Positions 1 through 11,000 of a stretch of 64,000 nt of DNA are shown piece by piece. Positions within the stretch are counted from its first letter, which is position 1, and each line of letters begins with the position of its first letter. The notes below the pieces were generated by a model. It was given only the letters and a program-made list of their open reading frames with translations, had not been told where the DNA came from and made no database searches. The position numbers and the translations under genes were made by a program. Origin of the DNA: Anabas testudineus (Eukaryota; Chordata; Actinopteri; Anabantiformes; Anabantidae); NCBI RefSeq assembly GCF_900324465.2, contig NC_046626.1:18057459-18121458 (forward strand), written 5' to 3'.

Positions 1-364
1 TTTAAAAGCGAGTGCAGAACTGTGTTTAAAATTACTCCAGACTGAAGCAAAGATCTACAGTGCATCCCATGTTACAGAAATAAAAAATATATATATATAT
101 ACACACAACTTTTATAAACAGCATAATTGAGAGCTCTAATAAAAAAAATAAAACATAAAATAAATAAAACAGAGTAAACAGTGCACATCTCATGATTTCA
201 TTTGCTTTTGCACTTTGTATTTAAAGTTGGTGCAAAAGCATTACACTGCATTGATATGAAACAAATTCTGCAAAATGCTTAACTCAAATGCTTTATTTTT
301 TAATCACAGCAACATGAAGCTTGTGTATTGGCTTAACCAAAATCTACACTCTCCATATGTTGTC
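1..364. other. Flank and 3' UTR of ltb4r, AT-rich
   Basis: No coding signal is seen. It holds a TA run at about 86-105 and, on the minus strand, the short 3' UTR of the receptor gene that follows. Confidence 0.6.
292..297 (-). terminator. Poly(A) signal of ltb4r
   Basis: AATAAA on the minus strand, about 70 bases after the ltb4r stop codon. Position and orientation fit a cleavage signal; no transcript evidence is available. Confidence 0.5.
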
Positions 365-2514
365 TTAGAAATGTTCAGTGTCATCACATGCACTTTTTCC
401 ATTTTGTCCACTGAAAACTCCTGTGCTTGCAGAATCAACATTTCTGGTTCCCACATTGTCTTTTGCCACAAAGCGACTCTTTTTGTTGGCCATTTGGTCC
501 AGTGTGCCCTCAAAGAGTTTAGCCATGAAGGCCAAGCCGTTCTGCTTGATGTAGGACTTCCCAGCAAAGGTGTAGAGGATAGGATTGGCACAGCTGCTGA
601 TGAAGGCCAAAGCAGAGGTCACCGCACGACAGGTCTGAGAGATATGATCCAATCTGCAGAGAAACAGAACATTTTAGATAACAGCTTCACCTTAAATGTA
701 CTGTACGTTATATTTCAGGTCTGCAAACAATAAAACAGAAGTTTGGTACAATTCTGGAGAGGTTAAGTTAAACATATTCCTCTAAAACTAACTGCTATAT
801 TGTAATTTTATTCATGGATGGACTACTGAATGAGCCCAAAAGGTCTCAGGAGCATCAACTGCACGATGCCACTGAAAGTGTCATGAGACAAACAAAAAGG
901 AGACAAAAAATTGACAAAATGGGATACAAGATGATCAAAATGTAAACAAAGACCTGCAAAATATCCACAGTGAGACACAAATGTCTTTTTGTGTCTGTAA
1001 TCTGCATATCTGTGTTATATTTACAGCATGTGATGAAAACTGTAGGAAACTATGTACTACAGCACTGTGTTGGTGGTTCCTCATACCAATCGCCACAAAA
1101 ACAAACACAACGCTCAAAACAAAACTATTATTACTATATTACTATGACCAAAACAACCTCATAATAAAACTACTATAATAAACCATTCGCCACGTGCTGA
1201 CAGATAATCAGTGCCAGTATTGAAGAACAGAGGATGCTGCAGAAATTATTACAATAATATTTTGACTGCCCATACATATTTGCCTGATTGATAGAGTGTG
1301 TCCTCTTATGACCTTGCAAAACAACGCTGAAGTTATCAATGGATATTTCATGAAAGAAGCACAAAATAAGCTTATTAGTATCTGTAAGAATTATGATGTT
1401 TGAACTTTATAAACATTCTCGTGTTGATCCAAAGTGAATTCAAATAATTATTTATCACTGAAGTAGTAGTAGCTTGATAAAATGGTTTGTTACTCACTTG
1501 ACTTTTGTGGGTGAATCCTCTGGGTACCACGCAGCTGCCACCTTGGGCAAAACAAAATGTATTCACTCCAATGCTCATTGATCTATATGCAGAAATACAT
1601 GAGCAGATGTATTGTGACTAATTAGTTGGTAAAGGCCCTCACGCACCTGTATCATGTTGACAATGTGGTACGGCAGCCAGAAAGTGCCAAAGGTCACCAC
1701 AATGGCCAGGATGAGCTTCTCGCTGCGCACCTTTCGGCGGAACTTGGTCTGCCTCAAACGTCTCAGGATGAGGACATAGCTGGTTATGATGGCTGCATAA
1801 GGCAGAATGAATCCCACCACTGTCTCCAATGTATACTGAAGCCTCACCTGCACACAGGGGGATAAAACACAGGACAGCACTGTTCTGTAACTGCTGGGCG
1901 TTGCCACCACCTTGGGTTTTAGTTAATCAAGTTAAACTGATTGTTAGTTGCAGCCACTGGTTACTTACATGTTGGGGCAAGGTGTGCTTGGGCACGCACA
2001 CCAGCCTTGTAAAATTCGTCTCTTCATCTGTAGTCAAAATTACGTCTCGAAACACAAGTGATGGGACAGAAATGATCATCACCAACAGCCACGTGCCTGC
2101 GATCTCGCTCATCACAATTTTCTTGCTGGCCAGAAAGGACACTTTCGTTGGCAGCACCACAGCTACCAACCTGTTCACGCTCATCAGTGTGATCAGAAAG
2201 ACAGAGGCGTACATGTTGGAGTTGCACAGGTAAAACAGGACCTTACACATGGCTAGACCAAAGACCCATGTGCGCTTGGCCAGGTAGATAATAAAAAAGA
2301 CAGTGAGGGCCATGAGGAAGCCATCGGCACACGCCAGGTTGAGGATGAGGATGGTGGTGACTGAGCGTCGTCGGGTGCGCGCCAGGATGCTCCACACAAT
2401 AAAGAGGTTGCCAGGGACGCCCAGGAAGAAAACCAAGCCCATGATGAAGGCACCCAAGAATGTGGAGTAGCCATTGCTCACCGGGCTTTCAAGGTTTGTA
2501 TCATTTTTCATCAT
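365..2514 (-). CDS. ltb4r: Leukotriene B4 receptor (BLT-type GPCR)
   Basis: Class A GPCR for leukotriene B4 or a related lipid mediator, acting at the plasma membrane of leukocytes in known orthologues. Coding exons on the minus strand are 1969-2514, 1647-1847, 1498-1541 and 365-653; phases agree and give about 359 residues, the usual family length. Visible landmarks: N-linked site NDT near the start, Cys in AMCKV (TM3) and RLVCV (loop 2) for the conserved disulfide, MYASVFLITLMS in TM3, FWLPYHIVN in TM6, NPILY in TM7 and FMAKLFEGT in helix 8, all close to BLT1. The start is the first Met after a splice acceptor at 2534-2535, with a second Met next. Two oddities: DRY is replaced by NRL, and three introns split the coding region, whereas the mammalian coding region is intronless as I recall. 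BLT2 or another chemoattractant-like receptor is a weaker alternative. Confidence 0.88.
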
Positions 2515-5500
2515 GCTACAAGGAGTTTTGGTCCTGAGGGTAAGAGACAAAGTTTTATTATACAACCAGCAACTTTCTCCATCTGCATCAACAACCAGGA
2601 CAAGAAGATGAAGGGAAATAGAAAAGACAGGTGAAGGAATGAGAGGAAAAGGTTTCTGTGGATGAAAGATTTCAGGTACAGGTATATGTATTCCAAATTC
2701 TGCCCGCCTACTGTGATGTAAACCAACACTGCTTCACTCTTCTTGAAGGTAAAAAAGGTAACAAAAGAAGAACAATGATGTATATGTCAAGAACAAGATA
2801 CTGTATAAATAATCCATAATAATATTTGATTGAAATTGTTGACTGGTTGTGACTTAATGGTTGAATTTCTGAGCGCAAACACAGGTGTCAAAGCTGATTA
2901 TGTTCTGGGTGAAAACAGCACACCGTGTAACTGAAGATAAGAAAACAACATGTTCCGTAACAGTATATAAAATTAAAGAAAGGGTGCAAGTCTGATGCAG
3001 CTTCTAAAGTATTCATATCAGACTTTGTAGTCTGAGGCACATGCTAAAACACGCCACATATTAGCAGTCCTGCGTCAATGATGGGCAGTATTTCAACACA
3101 CACTTTTTTTATCCTCAGTTACTGCCCCTGTCTTCAAGCTTTTCACATGGAAACTATTGTAGCAGCGTGCAGTGCAGGGGGCACACAAGGCTAATTTTAG
3201 AATCTGTAGCAAACGATCCTGCATGAGTTGTACCATATGTGCTGATCATACTGTTAAAGATGACTCACACAGGGAGGAGGTAATTAGTTAGGAAACTCAT
3301 TACATCACAATATGATCTCCCCCAAAACCACATTTCCCCCATGTGAGAAAAAGACATCATGTCCATATCTCCTGATTAAGACCTATAATTTGCTTGCTCT
3401 GGTCCTGCTAAAGCAAACTGTTTATTTTCCCCTGATGGTTTTATAAGAGAGTGAATGAGTAAACAGTGCTTGAAAACCAGACTAATGTCACCATGAAGAA
3501 ATGCAACAGAAAACCCATTTTAAGCAACACACTGATGCTGTCAGGTGGAAGCACTGTTTCTCAGAAATGACCGCTTTGTGTTTAATACATGTTTAACGTT
3601 TTAATTAAACCAAGCTATTACATTTATGAGGTAATAGTGCTACGTGCCAGATGTGGAAAATACTGCATTTTATGACTAACGTAGCAATTAATGTAAGTGG
3701 GGACAAAGTGCAACAGGAAGAATTGATATAAAATTAATTTAAATTACGAACAAATTGAAGGACTGTAAAATAAATGGGAATAATGAGAATGTACTTGAAT
3801 TACTGAACGGTTATGGTTTTATCCATTTTTACAGTTACACTTACACTTACGTGATGGGAAAAAAATCAACTAAATAAAACCTGAGATGTATTTGAAAATG
3901 TTTGAAAATTACCACAGTGCTGTTTGACAGTAGAAATAATGGGGATAAATAAATCAATAAATATATGAGCTACACAGTATGTTTGTCATTAATCTATGAG
4001 TAAATCTCCAAGTCAAGAAATGTAAATTAATATTTTAAAATGAAAAAAGAAAAGATAAAAGAAAGATGTTAGTAAATTCTTTTAGATAGAATGAAAAGTA
4101 TAAATAAAAGTGCTGAGAGTCACAGCGGGAACATTCAAAACTCACTGACCTTTCCAGAAACCTATTGCGATGTCCCCGAGGTCTGCTCCGTCCACCTCCT
4201 ACGGTACAGTAACAGTCTTTTCCCTTGTTTCTGCTAGTGCAGTTCTTAATAAACTGGATTAATCCTGCCTCACAGGGTGCAACATGCTGTGCTGAGACAG
4301 AGGGAGGCAGGGAGGTGTGTCTGTCATTAAGACTTTCGCTATCTTAAATCCTGCAAATTCTTCTCCATATATGAGCATCCTTTCTTCTTGAAAAAATGTC
4401 CTAGTGTCACAAATAAAAAAGCATATTAATATGTCCTCGGGCCCTTTTCAGTGTCTGAGTAAGCTGTTACACGTTGTGAAGGAACAGAGGAGTATCCGTG
4501 ATTCAGATGTTGCACAAGCTGTGTCATGAAGAGCACACAACCACAAGCACACACACAAAAAAAGGCACATTTACTAGTTCATACAAGTCTCTGATTCTGA
4601 GAGGAATGTTTGATGCCCTGAAACAGTGAAATAAGGACTGAATGAAGTTTTTCTGATACCATTATAAGTAAGGACACTCAGTGACGTCATGTCGCACTCA
4701 TATAGTTTCCCACTGGACATGGATAAATAACTTTAATTAGTCGCTGAGCATCTGAAATGGAGAAACAGAATCCAGTTTAACTGTTATTAAAGTTACACAC
4801 ACGTGGGGGAAAATGGTCAATTTCTCTTGGTAGAGCAGAATCTTTACATAGTGTGAGGACATAATTAGGAAGAACAAGTTACCAAATAGGTTTCATGTTA
4901 GTCTGTCTAATTTATCCTGGTTTCATACACACATTATCACAGCCTTTATTTCTCATATCAACAACACTAATCATTTTTTGCCTATAGGGTCATTAAGGTG
5001 GCTCTTGGACAGCTCAACATTCTGCACTGAAATATCGGAAAACACATACAAAAAGACAAAACATAAAATAAATTAAGAAAACAACACAGCAACATTAAAA
5101 AGAAATACACACAACTTGACCAAATATAGAAACAACCAGCAAATAGAGAAATCACAACCAAATATGACAATGTGCCGTACCATGTAGAATCACCGCCACA
5201 ACACCAACCAGTCGAGTTGCAGGTTACGTGTGTGCTTATATTCAAATTAGTTCACACTTGATTCCCGTTAGTTGATTTTAATAAGAATCCACCTCTGTCA
5301 GAAAAACATAGTGGAGTAAAAGTACAATATCTCCTTTTGAACTCTAAATGAGTAAAAGTAACATAAAATAGGAAAACACACATAAAGCATGAGTAAATAT
5401 AATAATATTTTGATGCCTCTTTGTCAGGAAGCATACAACAGTAATGTAATGTAATGTAATTCCACTTATTTGCAGTGTTTTCTAATGTTATTCATTGAAG

Positions 5501-6290
5501 TAGAGCATAGAAAACACTTTTTCTTTATATATAAATTATTGAAACATTGCAATACATATAATAAACTGTATTCTGTTATTATAGAAATAAAATATTTAAC
5601 AACACAAATTACATACATGTCAATCATTTTGGTCTCTTGCTGATTCAGAACAGTCATCTGTTCTCAGGCTCTGAAAGCAAAGCCGGCGTTTCTGCTTTTC
5701 ACCGCATGATGGCAACACGTGCACAAGTCGTTCCTTCTGTTTCCCCCTACGTCTCCACCTCTCCGCCTCTCCACCCATGAACTTGACACTCAGCAGTTCT
5801 TCCTGAGTGTTGCTCTCATCCGTCACATTGCAGCAGTTCATTGAACTATTGTAATCCATTCAACTCTACAGTTTCACAATCTTTTAAATTTTAGAAGATG
5901 TCTGAACTTATGAAATACATTTTTTAAAGGCTAATTCAAACAGTTATATTAGGATTTATTGAAATGATAACTGCTTAATGACATAAAAGTGTTAGTATTT
6001 AAATACTTGGACACCATAACATAAAAAAAGCCACTACTGTCCGTCCCGTCTAACAGCTCACATCTTCCTGCACAAAGCTGAGGACTGTGGACGCCAAGTT
6101 TCTCACATAACACAGATACTGTCATTTGAAAAGTTACTAATGTTGTGATTTGATTAAAATCTCAATCCAACAACCAAGGAAGTAGAAATGAGTTGTTCAA
6201 GATAAGGAGGGTCCAGAGAAAGCAGCAGTGTTTCTGGATCTTGTTAATGTCAGTTTTTTCCTTCACGTGGTGGAGTTATAACTTACATTT
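2515..6290. other. Upstream region of ltb4r, no gene seen
   Basis: Bases 2515-2533 are 5' UTR of the first coding ltb4r exon, preceded on the minus strand by a good acceptor (CCCTCAG). A further 5' exon must lie upstream, perhaps in 2.7-5 kb, but I cannot place it. The rest is AT-rich non-coding sequence with a TAATG run at about 5441-5460. Small open frames at 4982-5245 and 5620-5859 show no protein-like pattern. Confidence 0.5.
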
Positions 6291-6294
6291 GTGG

Positions 6295-6440
6295 GCGCAC
6301 CAACGACTTATGTTCACTGACAGCGCCTTTGGGAGAAGTTCCTGAGCCCATGCAATCATTTCCACCACAGAACCACCCGAGGACATGAAGATCACAACCA
6401 TTCAGGATTCACTGATGATGTTATCTGCCACAGATGATGA
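6295..6440. repeat. Interspersed repeat fragment (family not named)
   Basis: The text around GTTCACTGACAGC followed by TTCCTGAGCCCATGCA resembles a repeat I remember from many teleost genomes. A second, differently truncated piece appears to lie at about 10.97-11.17 kb. I cannot name the family without a repeat library. Confidence 0.35.
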
Positions 6441-6779
6441 AATAAAAACGTTTTTCATTTTACTATTTTCAGTGTAATGTGCAGCTAATTATTTCAATCC
6501 CAGTTTTTTGGGTCCATGTATTTGTTGTATATACAGTCTGCTGGTGCAACATAGCTGCACTTTCAGTGATTGTGCTGGTGAAGGGTTTATCTAGACTTGC
6601 CTCGGGTCTCTAAAAATCTTGTGCCGGCCCTGTTGGTTGTGTGTTTTTTTTCTCCTCTCCCCAACCAGACTGCAACATCTTGAGATCAGTCCAGGATCCA
6701 AGGCCTGCCCACACAACCCCTGAGAGAATGACAGGGAGAGTGAAACGAGCCCGGAGTTAAACGACAGTATAACATACGC

Positions 6780-7130
6780 CTAATGATTGTGAGAACCGGA
6801 GGAGGGCGAAGAAGGAGGACAGAGGGAAGAGACAGAGAGGAGGAGGGGGTTATAGGGAGCTGGACTGAGGCAGAAAGAGCCAGAGAGAGTGTGTTTATTT
6901 AAGTTTTTCGTCTCCTGACTCAGACAGAGAGCAGACTACAGAGGATAATGAGAAACAGATCTTTGGTAGAGAAGAAGGAGGGAGGGAGGGACAGGAGACT
7001 AAAGAGAAAAGGGAATGACAGGAGTTGGTGGGGAGAAGAAAAAAGGGGGGAAGGAGGATTGGAGTAAAGTAAAAGAGGAAGAAGGAAGGGGAGGAGAGGG
7101 GAGAGTGACAGCCAAAGAAGGGGGGGCTGC
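6780..7130 (+). repeat. Long purine-biased (GGA/GAAG) tract upstream of nfatc4
   Basis: For about 350 bases the plus strand is dominated by G and A, with GGAGG, GAAGGAGG and GAGAGG runs and few pyrimidine breaks. A weaker purine bias continues to about 7480. It sits 0.9-1.2 kb upstream of the nfatc4 start codon, in the likely promoter or 5' UTR. Such tracts can adopt triplex (H-DNA) structure and often bind GAGA- or MAZ-like factors; that role is inference. Confidence 0.6.
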
Positions 7131-8022
7131 CATGTTCATCGCCACAGGAAATAGGCCCTCTTATGTTCACTGAGTGACAGTTAACATCACAGGAGGCTGA
7201 GCAGTCGGCCCACAATGGCAGGTTCTGGAGACAGTGAGCGGATTAACACGAGTCTGGCTCATGATTGGAATAATAATAAATGTTTAGGCTTAAAGTTGTG
7301 AACTATTGTTGATGAGAAAGTTACTATGGAGGTAGTTCTAGTGGGAAAACATCAGGACAAAAGATGTAATGTTGTAAATAAAAGCCATGTTTGCAGGATT
7401 TGGGTGTATTGTGGTGTAAATGTGAAGGGAGATGACTGAAAGATAGAGAAAGAGGAGAGGAGGGAGGCTGGAGGTTGGGCAGGGGGGATTCATGAGTGAC
7501 AGGCATGTGGTCCTATGGGGAATGAGTAGCGGGCCAACTGGAGCTGGGAAACCCACCCAAAGGCAATTAAGGGTATAGGACGACAAAAATATTTGATAAA
7601 CTTTTTTTTTTTCTTCTTCCCTCTGTCTTGAACGGGAAAGAAGAAAGAGCAGCTCCAAGGATGGCGATGGAGATGGAACGAGAGACGCGAGTGAGTCCGA
7701 TGACTTAAATATGTTTCGGAAAACACTGTGGAGATGGGGATTTGATTTTTCTTTACCGCAAGGAACAAAGTCTGAAAACCGTCCGAACAAGAAGCAGTCA
7801 TCATCGTGTGGAAAGAGCCTGGAAAGTTTCTGAAGTTACACCTAAACCTTCCAAGAGGAGGACATTTGCGCAATGACGCGCAAATAAGAGAGAGACAAAA
7901 AGTTTTGGGAGATTCTCCGGAGATTTCTCAGTTTTTGACGCGCACTTAGGACGGTGAAGCCTCTGCATCCGACCCATAGATAAGATTGTATCTGTGTGTC
8001 TTGTTCTTGCTGCCGGAGGGCG

Positions 8023-11000
8023 ATGGGGGCCGCGCCAGGCTCGGGCTGGGAGGAGGGCGAGTTTGAGTTCAAGTTGGTGTTTGAGGAGGACCCGCCGCAG
8101 CGGCAGAGTGACGGGCCATCGCCGTTACGCACGGCCGAACCGGAAAGCTCCATTCCCGGGGAAGAAAGTGAGGTCGCCCTGCTGCACCTGGACTCCCCCA
8201 GCAGCAGCAGCAGCATGGGTTAGAGTCATTTATTGGGAAAGTTGGCTGTGTTAAAGTAAAGGGACACACTACAGAGGAGGTCTGGGTGTCCTGACGGTGT
8301 GGCTTCTAATGCCGGGGAACTTGTGCGTGTGCGTCTGTGCTTGTCTGTGTGTAGCTGTGTTCCTTTGCATGTGCTGTAACGAGGGGCCCCTCATGCCCAT
8401 CCATGCCTGTGCTCATGCGTTATGTGTGCGTGCCAGTGTCTGTAAGCATGTGAGCATTAGTATATTTGTATTGGGTTTGTTTTGTGTGCGGTATGTATCT
8501 GAGTGTGTTCCCGTTCTGTGTTCCACTTTAGTGCATGTTCGTGTTTGTTGGTGTGTGCGTGCAGCCCCAGACTCAATGTGTTTCTAATCAGCTGTGCGTG
8601 TGAGTGGAGTTAACAGCTGCCATCTGGGGAAGGAACCTCAACCTCTGTGTACTGAACACGCACCACATATACACATGCCTCTCTCTTTCACTGAACCTCC
8701 ATCTCACCACACACACACACACACCTCATATCCTCACATCCACTCTCTCATTTGATTCCCGCCCACACTGGCATACAGTTGTATTACCACACCCAAGTCA
8801 TGAAAAGTAAACTGCAGTAGAAACAGGAGTATTCTAGTAATTCTTCAGTTGTTGTGTTTTAGCTCTTCTACAACTTTGGTAACTAATAGGTTTTAGATTT
8901 ATGTCTGCAGGTCTCTATATCTACGGATACAACATCAATTTCATTTGAAAACAAAGAGTTTAAAAGTGGGGATGCAGTGATCCCACCTTTTTCTCTCCTG
9001 ATGCCTGCAGACAAATTCAGTCACAGGTCTTCAAGCATCTTATTGGTATCATTTTATTTATAGCACCATGAGAAAACAGAGTATGTGGCTAAAAAAGAAG
9101 AATATAATTTATAGTGGAAACACTGAATCTTCTAATGACTCTGTATTTAATGTGGGTTGGTAATGCCATGGCCGCTGTCAAACTGGCTCTCTGGGGTTTG
9201 GTGATGGCCCAAGATTAATTATATGATAATTCATAAGAAAGTAAATTCTGTGCAGTTTTCTCATCTCTGAACTCATAAATGAATCACCGTTTGTGAGAGG
9301 CTCTGTTAAAGTTTAAAGAAAGTAAACTCCAGGTCAGGAGTGGGCAAACCCTTTAGGGCTGCAGCCCTGCTTGTTACCTGGATTAGGTGTGTCCAGTCTG
9401 GCAGAAGCTGGAAGGTACCATCTACGAAAGTCAAGTGGGGGAAGACGAAGTGAATTGGTGTCTTCTAGGGTCTAATTGAGTAAACACCTGATCCGGGTAA
9501 TCAGCTGTAGGTAGGGCAGGCGTCGAGGAAATATCTATATGTTTAGTGTGCACTGCAGTGTGTCACAGAATACACAGTATATAGTATTAAAACACAGCCC
9601 AAAATAAAAGTAATGATTAGAGAAAAGTTATTTATCCCTTCTGATTTCCTAACCTGTCAGTCATCTCACAGCTCCTCAGATTTATCATTTGTGTCCTTGT
9701 GTGTCCTCACCTCTAAACTAGGAGGATGTAATCATTGCTCTGTGTGAGAAGTTTAACTAAGGTCACAGAATGAATTATTAAACTATATGAAACATTTTAG
9801 ACTTTGAAAACTGAGCTGTGTTCAAGAACTGTTTGGAAAAATCCAGTAGTAAGAAATTTCTCTGTAGCTCTGTGCACTAAATACTCTTTAAATGATTGTT
9901 TCTTAAATTGTTTTAAGGAAACAGCCTCAAGTGAAATGATCAATTTTAACTTGTTTCTGTTTTGAGTATGAACACAGCACAGTCATAAACTGTGGCAAAC
10001 CATAGTCATAGCCAGGACGCATCAGCCAAACAAAATCAAAGCTAAAACAAACTTAAAATAAATGTAATTCTCATTTCATTGTTTACCCGTCCTCTGTCCA
10101 CCTTTTGTTGACGTTATAAAACACTACTCTAAACGTGACTTTTTAAGGTTCAGTTCAGGACACACAATAAAATATTACAGAATATTTGAACTGTTGGACG
10201 TTGGATTAATTTAATTGTGTTAGGTACGTTTTTGTGGCCCATAAACTCCTCTGCTGGTCTGTACACAAACCTGTAAATCACTGTTTCATGTGAAAAATCC
10301 ACCAGCACAAGAGTTGCCTCAGCACAGCAGCTTTAATCATTTGGAAATATTTTTGTTGCCAGGAAACATTTGAAGAGATTTTTCACCCCGAGCTTTAATT
10401 TGTTGGCAGTTACTATTGTGTGTCTGCGTTGCCCAAAAACTGCCTGCATGACCCACCGCCACTGCAGCGCCAACAGCGATCAGCTGAAGCCTTCTTCAAT
10501 GCAGACTAACTACTGTTTGGCTCCATGTGGAGGTGAACTGCACCACGCTGGCGAAACACTGTGGCCTGAAGAGTCACGTCCTCATGATCGTTGTTTGGCG
10601 GTGTCCAAAGTACTTAGAAAGAAAATGCAGAAATCTGACAAGATTAGCCGCAGAGTCGGGTTTGTGCTTCTTAGTGGTGTGAGTTTTGGATCAGTGAGTC
10701 AGTTCGCTTCAACAAGTCTAATCATATTTTGGCATATTTACCACTGTGTTACATCACTTTTCCTTTTAATTACACTTTTTAAAGACTTTGGATGCTCAAC
10801 GTCTTGATGTTGTGTCACATTTTCATTAGGAGACACGTGGACTGCAGACAGGTCAGTCGAAACGATACCTTCACACATGTGCATGTCACCCATGCCATGT
10901 CAAGACTCCAGTGTCTGTTCTTTTCCCAACGAGCTGGAAGGTCTGACCACAGAACACGTTCCTGCTGTCTTTTAGTTCATTTGACACGAGTTTGAGAACT

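Noticed and set aside
5620-5859. Minus-strand 79-codon frame with basic and Cys residues
   Set aside because: No start context, splice partners or family resemblance; AT-rich flanks.
7996-8022. Upstream Met extending nfatc4 by nine codons (MSCSCCRRA)
   Set aside because: The family begins MGAA followed by an acidic FKLVF stretch, so the Met at 8023 is the better start.
8297-8587. Cys-rich 96-codon frame
   Set aside because: It is produced by the TG-rich low-complexity tract.
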